Source: Bacteroidales bacterium
GTDB taxonomy: Bacteria; Bacteroidota; Bacteroidia; Bacteroidales; UBA3663
Direction of reading: 5' to 3'
NCBI GenBank assembly: GCA_017561935.1
Contig: JAFZBE010000055.1
Location: 18,466-82,465 of the forward strand
Length of the DNA: 64,000 nucleotides
The stretch's first letter is position 1, and each line of letters begins with the position of its first letter. A model generated the notes under the pieces. The model saw nothing but the letters and a program-made list of their open reading frames with translations. It was not told the DNA's origin and did no database searches. The position numbers and the translations under genes are program-made. Shown here piece by piece: positions 36,798-45,453 of the stretch.

Positions 36798-37112
36798 ATG
36801 AGAAGAGAAGCATTCAAGATGTTCCTGAACCCAGGACAAAAGGAAGAGTACAAACGTCGTCATGCCAATCTGTTTCCCGAACTGCGCCGCCTGCTGAGCG
36901 AAAGCGGTGTGCGCAATTACAGCATCTACCTTGACGAAGACACCAACACGCTCTATGCCTATCAAGAGCTTGAGGGCGACGGCGGAAGTCAGGATCTTGG
37001 CGCCACGGAGATCTGCCAAAAGTGGTGGGCCTATATGGCCGATATCATGAAGACCAATCCCGACAATTCGCCCGTCAGCATCCCACTGCCCGAGATGTTC
37101 CACATGGATTGA
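36798..37112 (+). CDS. rhaM: L-rhamnose mutarotase
   Basis: 104 residues from ATG 36798 (MRREAFKMFLNPGQKEEYKR), the normal length for RhaM. Motifs seen: the N-terminal FKMFLNPGQ..EY..RH, then NYSIYLDEDTNTLYAYQE and a C-terminal KWWAYMADIM followed by MFHMD. The enzyme interconverts alpha and beta L-rhamnose in the cytoplasm before the isomerase. Rhamnose makes up half of the rhamnogalacturonan-I backbone, so it fits the surrounding pectin genes. A secreted glycosidase-like gene follows 29 bases later in the same operon. Confidence 0.93.
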   Translation: MRREAFKMFLNPGQKEEYKRRHANLFPELRRLLSESGVRNYSIYLDEDTNTLYAYQELEGDGGSQDLGATEICQKWWAYMADIMKTNPDNSPVSIPLPEMFHMD

Positions 37113-37141
37113 TTTTTTCACGAAAAAAAGCGTGACAAAAC

Positions 37142-38803
37142 ATGACACGAAAGTTATTCTTGATGTTCGCGGTTCTGCCTTTTCTCACATTCGCTCAAAC
37201 CGTCGAGCAATGGGATCATTATGACATAGCGCTCACGGTTCCTACAAATGAAGTGAAAAGCAACCCCTTCGATGTGGAACTGAACGCCATATTCGTTCAC
37301 GGCAACGATACCCTCATCGTGCCCGGTTATTATAATGGGACTGACAAACAGGGCGAAGTTTGGAAGGTGCGCTTCATGCCCACCGCTGAAGGCACATGGC
37401 ACTACACGACACAATCGTCCATCCATTCCCTTCATGGAAAGACCGGAACACTGACATGCACGCCAGCGACCGAAGGCAATCATGGTCCCGTAAAGGTCGA
37501 TAGTTCGGGACTGCACTTCTGCTATGCCGACGGTTCGCGCTACATCCCCGTCGGCACGACGAGCTACGACTGGATGCATGCCTCTAATGACCCCGCCTTC
37601 AGCACGGCCGACCCGGGGCTCACCATGCAGCAGCAAACCCTTCTGTCGCTCAAAGAAAGCGGATTCAACAAGGTGCGTTCCCTGCTCATTGTCCAAAACT
37701 TCGACCGCACCTATCCCGAGCCCGACGCGTTCCCGTTCGTAGCCATCGATGGCTACGATCCTGCTAATGGCAACGCAGCCCGCTGGGATTGGACGCGCCT
37801 CAACACGCGCTATTTCGACCATGTGGAGGAATGCACCGAGAGTCTTCTCAAACTTGGCATCGAGCAGGATCTCATCCTGTTCCATCCATACGACAATGGA
37901 CGCTGGGGCTTCGACGAGATGCCGCGCGAAGCGGGCGAACTGCTGTGTCACTACGTGGCTGCACGCTTCGGCGCATATCGCAACATCTGGTGGAGCTTGG
38001 CCAATGAGTATGACTTCCTACGCAAACAACCTATCAGCAACTGGGATGCGTGGACCGATGCCATCATTGCCAACGACCCCTATCACCATCTCATTTCTAT
38101 CCATAGCTACACCGCCCGATACTACAAGTATTGGGACAAACGTTACACGCACTGCTCCATTCAGGACCAGGCGCCCGTCGAGGCACCGGGCCGTGCCGTC
38201 ACGGTACTCAACATCTACAAGAAACCAGTCATCTTCGATGAGGTCTGCTACGAGGGCGACATGACCGAGCGTTGGGGCTGGCTTTCGGGCGAGGAGGAGC
38301 TTTATCGTATGTGGAACGCCTATATGGCCGGCACCTATTGCACACACTCCGAATGTTTCCAGTTTGGTGACCCGCACGATTTCCGGCGTGACTTCTTGGC
38401 CGTGGGAGGTAAGTGGTACGGCGAATCGTGGAAGCGAATACGTTTCATGCGCCAGATCCTTGATGCCATGCCGCGACCGATGTATCTGCCCGACTCGTCA
38501 TGGGATCCTTATACATCGGCATGCGGTCCCGGCTATTACATGGTCTATCTTGGCAAACAGGTTGCCAAGGCATGGCGTTTCGACCTGCCCATCCGCAATT
38601 TGCGCGACGTCTTCCCTCGTATGACCGAAGGTGAACGATACAAGGTCGAGATTATCGACACGTGGAACATGACCATCACCGAAAGTCCCACCATCATCAC
38701 CACCAAACGCCAAGACAACTACCGCATGATCGCTGAGGGCAATGGCACTATTGCCTTACCTGAGTTGCCCTATCTATTGCTTCGTATCACAAGGATAGAA
38801 TAA
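37142..38803 (+). CDS. Secreted GH-A-like glycosidase (DUF5060/DUF4038/DUF5605 type)
   Basis: 553 residues, signal peptide MTRKLFLMFAVLPFLTFAQ. An N-terminal beta-sandwich (about 20-115; WKVRFMPTAEGTWHY) of the DUF5060 kind precedes a TIM barrel (about 125-450) and a C-terminal beta-domain. Two candidate catalytic glutamates fit the GH-A pattern: SLANEYD near residue 289 after beta-4 and KPVIFDEVCYEG near residue 367 at beta-7. Related domains occur in GH140 apiosidases and other pectin-directed enzymes, but I cannot assign a family. Co-transcribed with rhaM, which hints at a rhamnose-containing substrate. Confidence 0.8.
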   Translation: MTRKLFLMFAVLPFLTFAQTVEQWDHYDIALTVPTNEVKSNPFDVELNAIFVHGNDTLIVPGYYNGTDKQGEVWKVRFMPTAEGTWHYTTQSSIHSLHGKTGTLTCTPATEGNHGPVKVDSSGLHFCYADGSRYIPVGTTSYDWMHASNDPAFSTADPGLTMQQQTLLSLKESGFNKVRSLLIVQNFDRTYPEPDAFPFVAIDGYDPANGNAARWDWTRLNTRYFDHVEECTESLLKLGIEQDLILFHPYDNGRWGFDEMPREAGELLCHYVAARFGAYRNIWWSLANEYDFLRKQPISNWDAWTDAIIANDPYHHLISIHSYTARYYKYWDKRYTHCSIQDQAPVEAPGRAVTVLNIYKKPVIFDEVCYEGDMTERWGWLSGEEELYRMWNAYMAGTYCTHSECFQFGDPHDFRRDFLAVGGKWYGESWKRIRFMRQILDAMPRPMYLPDSSWDPYTSACGPGYYMVYLGKQVAKAWRFDLPIRNLRDVFPRMTEGERYKVEIIDTWNMTITESPTIITTKRQDNYRMIAEGNGTIALPELPYLLLRITRIE

Positions 38804-38819
38804 GCTCTTCGCTACTTAT

Positions 38820-38853
38820 AAAACAGGCGGCATCTTCAAATGCCGCCTGTTTT
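38820..38853. terminator. Bidirectional terminator between convergent genes
   Basis: 14-bp perfect stem (AAAACAGGCGGCAT, complement ending at 38853) with a 6-base loop. The A-run and T-run on its two sides allow it to stop transcription from both the GH-A-like gene and the PL1 gene. Confidence 0.9.
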
Positions 38854-38858
38854 GCTGT

Positions 38859-38912
38859 CTAGAAGCACTAGAAACTCTAGAGGCTCTAGAATATCTAGAA
38901 AAACTAGACCAT
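38859..38912. repeat. Six 9-bp units CTAGANNNN after the PL1 stop codon
   Basis: CTAGA begins at 38859, 38868, 38877, 38886, 38895 and 38904, exactly 9 bases apart, and abuts the PL1 stop at 38913-38915. Read on the minus strand in the PL1 frame, every unit supplies another TAG, giving six more in-frame amber stops after the real one. Confidence 0.9.
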
Positions 38913-40694
38913 CTATCTCATCACTTTATCGGTTTCGACCATGCCTCCGGCATAGATAATCCGGCGGACACACACACCCTGCGAGGGCTCAGCAAGGCGC
39001 TTGCCGTCAAGCGTATAATACTCGATGCGACGCACGGACATATCAGACTGCACATCACGAATGCCTGCCAAGAATGTCTGAGCTGGATAATATTCCTCCA
39101 CCGAAACGAGTGCGTCGGCGTTCTGCGCCTTGGTGATGTGCTCCACGATGCCGTTGGCATAAACCTCAAGATTGGTGTAGAAATGCTTCTCGCTATCGAG
39201 CGTATAAGTTTTGGCGTCCGATGCATCGTTCTTGTTCAAACCGTTGGCATCCTCCCATGCATCGGGCATGCCGTCGTTGTCGGTGTCCCAATCGGATGGG
39301 CGTGTCTCGCTCGCCAGTGTTGGATAACTTGCGGTAGTGGGATCTTCTGTGCCCGCTGGATCATTGATGACATCAATGATGCCGGCACGCTTCGAAACAG
39401 CGCCCGTATAAGTCGTCGTACCAGTGCGGGTCTCCTCCATATAGCGGGCATCGATGGCATCGCGGGCATACGAAGCGCCGCAATAAAGCAGCACCTTCTC
39501 GTAGGCCATCTCTGCGCTATGGGTAGTTACCTCGCCCGCCTCAATAGGCTCGTCGAGCTTGAGCCTCACACAATCCACACCACTGCTGTTCTTCACGTAG
39601 GTAACGTTCTCACCATAGTTGTGGGCTGCATCGGGAATATATTTCTCACCGCCGATGGTCGAAAGGCCGTCGTCGTAGATTACCCCACTCCAATCATAAT
39701 TGGCAGCATTCGAGCCAGCTGCGGTCACGTAGTTGCCATTGATGTAGTAACGACTGGCATAACCTGGATAGGGGTTGTCGCTGGTCGAGTTGCCACTGTT
39801 TGCCACCGATACCTGCGTGACACGAGTTCTGTTCTTGGTGCCAGGACCAGCTTTGTAATAGTTGTTGATCATGTTGATGTAACCGCCGCCAGGGCCGCCA
39901 TAGCATCCGTTGCCACTACCCCAGTTGTACATCACGCAGTTGCGGAAATCGACCTGCTCGGACTGCAATGAATTGTTGTACTTCGAAGTGTCGTAGCCGG
40001 TCCAGTTGTAACGTGCGCCATTAAAACGGGGCGAACGGTTCTGCACATGAGCGATGAAGTTGTGATGGAACGAGGCCCCCTTGCCGCCCCAGATGCCACC
40101 GTAGCTGTGTTCACCCTTCGAATGACCAGGGTTAGCCAAGGCTTCGCCCAACGTACACCACTGCATTGTGAAGTCGCGGTTGTCATAGAACGAAGCAAGC
40201 TCGTCGATGCTCCACGAGAAGGAGCAGTGGTCGAGGATGATGTTCTTGTGTCTGCGTCCCCATGCGGCATCGGCACCGTCGTTGACGTCCTTGATCTGCG
40301 AACGGCGGAAACGAATGTAACGCACGATGACGTTGTCGCAATTGGTGAAGTTAACAGTATAGTAACGTAGAGTGATGCCGTCGCCCGGAGCTGTCTGTCC
40401 AAGCACCGTTTTGTTCGAACGGACCGAGATGTCAGAACGCAGGTCAATATATCCGCTCACGTCGAAGACGATAATAAGCGTCGAACTACTGGTGAGTCCT
40501 GCACGAAGAGAACCCGTACCCGAGTCATTCAAGTTAGTCACATGATAAACCGAGCCTCCACGACCACCCTTGGTCGTATAGCGAGCAAATCCTTCGGCTC
40601 CAGGGAATGCGGGTGCCGAACTTTGAGCCACAGCAACCGTCGCCGCACTCATGAAGATTGCTAAGGCAATCGTAGGTACAAGAGTAAGTTTCAT
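38913..40694 (-). CDS. Secreted pectate lyase, PL1 type
   Basis: 593 residues; signal peptide to VAVAQ. The right-handed beta-helix (about 25-440) shows AFPGAEGFARYTTKGGRGG, VIVRYIRFRRSQ, IILDHCSFSWSIDE and NRSPRFNG, typical of Bacteroidetes PL1 pectate lyases, with calcium-binding acids in the DHCSFSW strip. A thrombospondin-3-like calcium motif DWDTDNDGMPDAWEDANG follows at about 460. The last 35 residues (YYTLDGKRLAEPSQGVCVRR...) look like the Por/type IX secretion sorting tail of Prevotella enzymes, so it is probably surface-anchored or released. It cleaves polygalacturonate by beta-elimination. Confidence 0.9.
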   Translation of the reverse strand: MKLTLVPTIALAIFMSAATVAVAQSSAPAFPGAEGFARYTTKGGRGGSVYHVTNLNDSGTGSLRAGLTSSSTLIIVFDVSGYIDLRSDISVRSNKTVLGQTAPGDGITLRYYTVNFTNCDNVIVRYIRFRRSQIKDVNDGADAAWGRRHKNIILDHCSFSWSIDELASFYDNRDFTMQWCTLGEALANPGHSKGEHSYGGIWGGKGASFHHNFIAHVQNRSPRFNGARYNWTGYDTSKYNNSLQSEQVDFRNCVMYNWGSGNGCYGGPGGGYINMINNYYKAGPGTKNRTRVTQVSVANSGNSTSDNPYPGYASRYYINGNYVTAAGSNAANYDWSGVIYDDGLSTIGGEKYIPDAAHNYGENVTYVKNSSGVDCVRLKLDEPIEAGEVTTHSAEMAYEKVLLYCGASYARDAIDARYMEETRTGTTTYTGAVSKRAGIIDVINDPAGTEDPTTASYPTLASETRPSDWDTDNDGMPDAWEDANGLNKNDASDAKTYTLDSEKHFYTNLEVYANGIVEHITKAQNADALVSVEEYYPAQTFLAGIRDVQSDMSVRRIEYYTLDGKRLAEPSQGVCVRRIIYAGGMVETDKVMR

Positions 40695-40728
40695 AAGTTG
40701 GGAAAAGGGTTAGAGAGGTTAAGAATAA

Positions 40729-42552
40729 TCATCCCTGGCTCAACGTATTGGCCAGCTTCTCAATGTTCAAGCTGCGGGCCGAAGCATCGACTATATCCTT
40801 ATAGACGCCACCTTTCTTGTAGAGCTCGTCCGGGTCGCCCGACTGCTCCACGCGACCATTCTGCAAAGCATAGACGAGGTCCGAATCGATGATTTGTGAG
40901 ATGGAGTGCGAGATGATGATGACGGTACGGTTCTTCTTGATGGCATCGATCGAAGCCTTGATCTGCTCGGTAGCCACAGCGTCGAGTGAAGCCGTCGGCT
41001 CATCGAGGAAGATGATGGGCGGGTTCTTGAGGAACATTCGGGCGATAGCTACGCGCTGCTGTTGACCGCCCGAAAGATCGGTAGCCTGCGACTTAAAGCC
41101 GTGCGGCAACTTCGATACCTGGTCGTACAAGAAGGCCTTCTTGGCTGCATCAACAACTTCTTCGTCGGTGGCATTCGGTTTGCCATAGCGGATATTCTCC
41201 TCGATGGTGCCGCTGAAGATGTGATTCTTCTGCAGCACGAGGCCGATATTATCGCGCAAATACTGTGTGTCAAACTCCCGCAGGTCGTGTCCGTCGAGCA
41301 GGATGCGACCCGTCTGTGGTTCGTAGAACTTGTCGAGCAGGTTGACGATGGTCGATTTACCGGCACCAGACAGACCAACAAAGGCGGTAATCTTATTGGG
41401 CTCAATCGTCATATTGATATCCCAAAGCGCCTGAGTGCCGTTGGGATAAGTGAAATCGACGTGCTCAATTTCGAATCGTCCCTCCACCTTCTCTGGCCGA
41501 TAAGTGCCGCTGGGCTCCACTTCCTGCTCTGCCTCGACTACGCTGAAATAACCCTCGGCATAGATGAGTGCATCATTGAGCGTGTCGAAGATGCGCTGCA
41601 GCTGGGTGATGGGCGCAGTGACGTTGGCAAAGAGCATCACGTGGTACATGATTTTACCGATGGTCATGCCCGGATAGTCGATAAGCACGAGATAGGCGGT
41701 GAGGATGATGATCAGCACCGTGCCAATCTGCTGTACGAACTTCTTCCAGCCATCGTAGTAAAGCATCACCTTGCGCGTTCGTATCTGGTTATCAGTAAGG
41801 GCCGTCTGGATGTCGAGCTGTTTCTTCGACTCGATACTCTCGCGGTTGAACGACTTTATGACGTTGATCGACTCGATGATCGACACGATTCCGTGCGACT
41901 TGGCCTCACGGTAACCACGCATCTGCTGGCGCCAACCGCGCAGCTTGTGTGCCTGATGTGTGGTGATCCAGATATAGACGGGCACGATGAACAGTGCGGT
42001 GAGACCCACATATACATTGGCCATAAACATCAGAATCAGCGCCAGGAAAGCCGAAGTGAATAGCGGCAGGAGGTCGATGAACGTGTTCTGCACCGTGGTC
42101 GATAGCGAACTGACGCCCTGATCGATACGCGACTGCAATCGTCCTGCTTCATTGCCGTTGCGGTTGAAGTACGCCATGCGGTAGGTGAGGATACGATCGA
42201 CGGCAGCCTGCGCCAAGTCGCGGGAGACGCGTACACGCATTCGCTCACCGAAGTAGTTCTGCGAATAGGTGATGATCACCGACAGCAGTTCCTTGCCGAG
42301 CAAGATTGCCGTGATAATCATCAGGATGTGCGTCGCCGATGACCAGTCGAAGGTGGCACGGGCCAGGAAGCCGTGCATGTCCTTGCCTGCATTGACGAGG
42401 TTGTTGACCTGGTCAACCGTCCAGTCCAATACGATGGCGTTGACCTGTGCTATGAGCGACCCGATGAGCGTCAGGATAAGCGTGACGACGACATGCCACT
42501 TGTAGGGCTTGACGAAGGGCCAGATTTTCTTGAAGAGAAGAATGAGATTCAT
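40729..42552 (-). CDS. ABC transporter, fused permease and ATPase (MsbA-like)
   Basis: 607 residues. Six predicted membrane helices (about 20-310; for example VVVTLILTLIGSLIAQVNAIV and IGTVLIIILTAYLVLI) are followed by the nucleotide-binding domain (about 360-590): Walker A GLSGAGKST, Q-loop VLQKNHIFSG, signature LSGGQQQRVAIAR, Walker B IIFLDEPTASLD, H-loop ISHSIS. Half-transporters of this form act as homodimeric exporters of lipid or peptide substrates in the inner membrane. The ATPase sites look intact. It lies 34 bases upstream of the PL1 start on the same strand, but its function is probably unrelated. Confidence 0.92.
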   Translation of the reverse strand: MNLILLFKKIWPFVKPYKWHVVVTLILTLIGSLIAQVNAIVLDWTVDQVNNLVNAGKDMHGFLARATFDWSSATHILMIITAILLGKELLSVIITYSQNYFGERMRVRVSRDLAQAAVDRILTYRMAYFNRNGNEAGRLQSRIDQGVSSLSTTVQNTFIDLLPLFTSAFLALILMFMANVYVGLTALFIVPVYIWITTHQAHKLRGWRQQMRGYREAKSHGIVSIIESINVIKSFNRESIESKKQLDIQTALTDNQIRTRKVMLYYDGWKKFVQQIGTVLIIILTAYLVLIDYPGMTIGKIMYHVMLFANVTAPITQLQRIFDTLNDALIYAEGYFSVVEAEQEVEPSGTYRPEKVEGRFEIEHVDFTYPNGTQALWDINMTIEPNKITAFVGLSGAGKSTIVNLLDKFYEPQTGRILLDGHDLREFDTQYLRDNIGLVLQKNHIFSGTIEENIRYGKPNATDEEVVDAAKKAFLYDQVSKLPHGFKSQATDLSGGQQQRVAIARMFLKNPPIIFLDEPTASLDAVATEQIKASIDAIKKNRTVIIISHSISQIIDSDLVYALQNGRVEQSGDPDELYKKGGVYKDIVDASARSLNIEKLANTLSQG

Positions 42553-42584
42553 TCAAATACTGATTTATAATCATTGATTCGAGG

Positions 42585-42617
42585 GCAAAGATACTTGATT
42601 CTGACGAAATTGCCAAA
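42585..42617 (-). promoter_or_regulatory. Promoter of the ABC exporter gene
   Basis: Minus strand TTTG (42614-42617), 20 bases, TATCTTTGC (42585-42593), 33 bases before the ATG. Confidence 0.75.
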
Positions 42618-42676
42618 TTCGTGCGCATTTTTTCACAAAATATCACGAAAAATGCACTTCGAATTGCTTTTTTTTG

Positions 42677-42685
42677 TACCTTTGC
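42677..42685 (+). promoter_or_regulatory. -7 promoter box for the dipeptidase gene
   Basis: TACCTTTGCACC on the plus strand, 19 bases before the ATG at 42704; the leader would be very short. Confidence 0.6.
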
Positions 42686-42703
42686 ACCAAAATATGATGA
42701 CAA

Positions 42704-43513
42704 ATGAAACAGCCTGTTCAACAAATGTTCCTTTGGCTGGCACTCGTGTTGAGCGCCACCTCATGCCGACAACAGGTGGCTACTGAGCAACCGATAGCGC
42801 CCGATACTCCCACAACAGCCGCGACAAACGATACTCTTGCCGCGTCCAATCCCACCCTCTCTTCGATTCCCGAACAAAACACGAAAGCTAAGCCGACCGA
42901 CATCCCTTCCGACTTCGTGCTTCTGGCCGAGGTATGCCCCGACATCATCCAGGAGATTCGCTACTATACCACTTACAACTTCGTGGGCGAGCGTATCCCG
43001 GGTTATGAGCGTCCCTTAGCGTATCTGACACGTCAGGCAGCCGATAGCCTCAAGCTCGTGTGCGACGACCTCAGGGAGCAGGGCTATCTACTCAAGGTCT
43101 TCGACGCCTACCGTCCGCAGATGGCTGTCGATTTCTTCGTGCGTTGGGGAAGCGACCTCGAGGACCAGCGCATGAAAGAGTATTTCTACCCCGATTGTCC
43201 CAAGTCCGAACTCTTCCATCGCGGATACATCGCACACCGTTCGGGTCACACGCGCGGCTCAACACTTGACCTGACACTTTTCGATATGAAGACCGAAAAA
43301 GAGGTCGATATGGGCGGAACCTATGACTTTCTGGGCGAAACATCGCACTACAACTACACGCGCGGTCTCACTCGTGATCAGATTGGCCATCGACGCATCC
43401 TTCGCGAAGCCATGATGCGCCACGGCTTCAACCCCATCGCCGTAGAGTGGTGGCACTTCACTCTTAGAAATGAGCCCTATCCCGATCACTATTTTACTTT
43501 CCCGATAAGATAA
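42704..43513 (+). CDS. D-alanyl-D-alanine dipeptidase-like lipoprotein (M15D, VanX/DdpX type)
   Basis: 269 residues with a lipoprotein signal (MKQPVQQMFLWLALVLSATSC) and a Ser/Thr/Pro-rich linker to about residue 65. The catalytic domain carries the VanX/DdpX set: FDAYRPQMAVDFF, the zinc motif SGHTRGSTLDLTLFD (H and D ligands) and EWWHFTL (acid/base Glu and third ligand His). Such enzymes cut D-Ala-D-Ala; in Bacteroidetes the periplasmic members recycle peptidoglycan dipeptide and need not confer vancomycin resistance. No vanHA-like genes are nearby. Confidence 0.88.
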   Translation: MKQPVQQMFLWLALVLSATSCRQQVATEQPIAPDTPTTAATNDTLAASNPTLSSIPEQNTKAKPTDIPSDFVLLAEVCPDIIQEIRYYTTYNFVGERIPGYERPLAYLTRQAADSLKLVCDDLREQGYLLKVFDAYRPQMAVDFFVRWGSDLEDQRMKEYFYPDCPKSELFHRGYIAHRSGHTRGSTLDLTLFDMKTEKEVDMGGTYDFLGETSHYNYTRGLTRDQIGHRRILREAMMRHGFNPIAVEWWHFTLRNEPYPDHYFTFPIR

Positions 43514-43521
43514 AGCAAGCC

Positions 43522-44415
43522 TCATTCGCGAGGAGATAATTTCGCCTCAAGAACCACAGGAAAATGGTCGGAGATGAAGGGAACGCCATAATCGCCGCGC
43601 AGCACACGGAAAGCGAGAGGCTGTATGTTGCTGTAGAAGATGTGGTCGATAACAACCTGATCTTCATAATCTTCTTCAGGATTCATCGCTCTATGCTCTG
43701 CCACTGATTGGACACCGCCAAATCCATTGAAGGTGTATTCGTGATCGGAAACGGGAGCATTCTCCTTTGCCTCATTCAAGATAGCCTTGAGAGGCTTGAA
43801 GATGCGATTGGCCGCACCCGTGTTGAAGTCGGCCGTAAGCAGCACGATGGGTTGCTCGCCCAACTCAAAACGAACAACAAGCGACTTGATGCTGTCGGCA
43901 ATCTGTCGCACCTCCTGCTCACGCGCTACTACACCGATATGATCGAGATGTGTGTCGAGGAAAAGCAGACGCCGACCCGACTGACGAAGCAACAACACCG
44001 CCCAAGTACAAGTGCGCTTGCAGGCGGCATCCCATCCGAGCGACGGCACATCGGGTGTCTCCGAGAGCCAGAAGTTGCCCCAATCCTCGAGGTCGAAGAT
44101 GGTCGTATCGAAATAGATGGCCATCATCTCGCCTTCAGCCTTTCCATCTTCTCGACCTACGCCCACACGACGATATTGCGGAAGAACAGTATCAAGATAC
44201 TCCACCTGATCGGGACAAGCCTCCTGCAGACCCAGCAGTGCTGGACGTTCGAGCTGAAGCATACGCTCCGAAGCACCACAACGCAAAGGCCATGCGTTGA
44301 GGCTGTCACTCGCCACAGAAAGGCGCACATTGTAACTCATCACCTTGAGATAAGACTGCGCAATCGCGCAGTCTGTCATCAGCCCAAGAACCAAAAGAAA
44401 AATTAACCGTTTCAT
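43522..44415 (-). CDS. Secreted endonuclease/exonuclease/phosphatase-family hydrolase
   Basis: 297 residues from ATG 44415 (MKRLIFLLVLGLMTDCAIAQ), signal peptide. EEP-fold motifs are in order: LKVMSYNVRL, LLGLQEACPDQVEYL with the metal-binding Glu, FLDTHLDHIG, LLTADFNTG and the terminal SDHFPVVLEAKL. These support a metal-dependent phosphodiesterase in the periplasm or outside; substrate unknown (nucleic acid, phospholipid or sugar phosphate). Convergent with the dipeptidase gene, 8 bases apart. Confidence 0.88.
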   Translation of the reverse strand: MKRLIFLLVLGLMTDCAIAQSYLKVMSYNVRLSVASDSLNAWPLRCGASERMLQLERPALLGLQEACPDQVEYLDTVLPQYRRVGVGREDGKAEGEMMAIYFDTTIFDLEDWGNFWLSETPDVPSLGWDAACKRTCTWAVLLLRQSGRRLLFLDTHLDHIGVVAREQEVRQIADSIKSLVVRFELGEQPIVLLTADFNTGAANRIFKPLKAILNEAKENAPVSDHEYTFNGFGGVQSVAEHRAMNPEEDYEDQVVIDHIFYSNIQPLAFRVLRGDYGVPFISDHFPVVLEAKLSPRE

Positions 44416-44450
44416 AGTATTATTTATTGCTTGGATACTCCGAAGAAACA

Positions 44451-45110
44451 TCACATATTCAAAAGGAACTGCTTGAGCACATCCCACACAGCAACGATAT
44501 GGCAAACAGAGCCCAACAAGACAAACACGTGGAAAATGGTATGCATATAAGGTTTCTTGTAGAGCGCATAAAAGAAAGCTCCAGTGATATACATCACTCC
44601 TTCGGCAATTATCCAAGAAGTTGCAATGACACCCGCCGAATCCCAAAGGGGGCCAAACGCGACAACGACCGAAAGGCCCATCAGCACGTAACATACGGTT
44701 TCCAGATGACTATGGGATTTCTTTCCGATGAAACTGAAGACACTGCCCACTATCGCGGCGCCCCAGATGAAACAAAAAAGACAAATGCCCCAGATATCAT
44801 ATTTCTGCATGATGGCCAACAGCGTGATGGGCGAATAGCTGCCGGCTATGTGCCAGTAGATGGCAGCATGGTCGAACTTCCTCAGCACTTGTTTGGCTCT
44901 TCCTTGCGGCAAAGCGTGATAGGCCGTTGAACAAATATAGGACGACAACATGCCGAACAGATATAGGCCGATGGACCATCCTGTCCAGGCATCTCCTCCC
45001 TTGAGGCTGGTTACAATGAAGGCGACACCCACAACGACACCCATAAGGATGCCGACAGCATGGGTTGATGTATTGGCGATTTCCTCGCCCGGCGAATATC
45101 TTTTAGGCAT
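44451..45110 (-). CDS. Hemolysin III/PAQR family membrane protein
   Basis: 219 residues from ATG 45110 (MPKRYSPGEEIANTSTH). Seven hydrophobic helices and the family's conserved polar positions are present: NTSTHAVGILMG, CSTAYHALPQG, LRKFDHAAIYWHIAGSYSPI and a late HTIFHVFVLLGSVCH. The conserved His/Asp/Ser set is thought to bind zinc, as in adiponectin-receptor-like hydrolases. Inner membrane; physiological role in bacteria unclear. A longer frame upstream translates the tRNA gene and is rejected. It lies 84 bases past the tRNA. Confidence 0.9.
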   Translation of the reverse strand: MPKRYSPGEEIANTSTHAVGILMGVVVGVAFIVTSLKGGDAWTGWSIGLYLFGMLSSYICSTAYHALPQGRAKQVLRKFDHAAIYWHIAGSYSPITLLAIMQKYDIWGICLFCFIWGAAIVGSVFSFIGKKSHSHLETVCYVLMGLSVVVAFGPLWDSAGVIATSWIIAEGVMYITGAFFYALYKKPYMHTIFHVFVLLGSVCHIVAVWDVLKQFLLNM

Positions 45111-45194
45111 CGAGCGGTTATCGGGTGTTTGAGTGATATATCTATAAAAAGAGAGGAGGACAGTATCTCGATTGAGATTCTGCCCTCCACTGTG

Positions 45195-45281
45195 CGGAAA
45201 GACAGGGATTCGAACCCTGGGTACCCTCACGGGTACGCCGCATTTCGAGTGCGGTCCGATCGACCACTCCGGCATCTTTCC
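45195..45281 (-). tRNA. tRNA-Ser(CGA)
   Basis: 87-nt class II tRNA on the minus strand. Acceptor GGAAAGA (from 45281) pairs with TCTTTCC (45196-45202), the anticodon loop CTCGAAA has anticodon CGA at 45245-45247, a long variable arm (GTACCCGTGAGGGTAC) is present, and the T-loop is GGTTCGAATCC. The discriminator is G, as expected for serine. CCA is not encoded. It reads UCG codons. A promoter lies at 45320-45354. Confidence 0.95.
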
Positions 45282-45319
45282 TTGCACTCGCTTTTGAGAC
45301 CATTTGTTTCAAAAGCGGT

Positions 45320-45354
45320 GCAAAGATAGTGTATTTTTCAATACGACGAACAAA
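45320..45354 (-). promoter_or_regulatory. Promoter of tRNA-Ser
   Basis: Minus strand TTTG (45351-45354), 22 bases, TATCTTTGC (45320-45328), followed by ACCGC, 38 bases before the mature 5' end. Confidence 0.7.
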
Positions 45355-45377
45355 AATGACAAATAATTTTCAAAAAT

Positions 45378-45410
45378 TTTGTTTTTTTGTGAGAAATACC
45401 CTATATTTGC
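45378..45410 (+). promoter_or_regulatory. Promoter of the membrane protein gene 45454
   Basis: TTTG (45378-45381), 20 bases, TATATTTGC (45402-45410), 43 bases before the ATG. Confidence 0.75.
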
Positions 45411-45453
45411 AGCGTCAATCTGACGAAATACCAACCAAAATTATACAACCACC

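Noticed and set aside
42704..43513. Vancomycin resistance gene
   Set aside because: The enzyme family includes VanX, but no vanH, vanA/B or vanRS partner is near; a peptidoglycan-recycling role is more likely.
45111..45287. N-terminal extension of the hemolysin-III protein
   Set aside because: The added residues are the translation of the tRNA-Ser gene.
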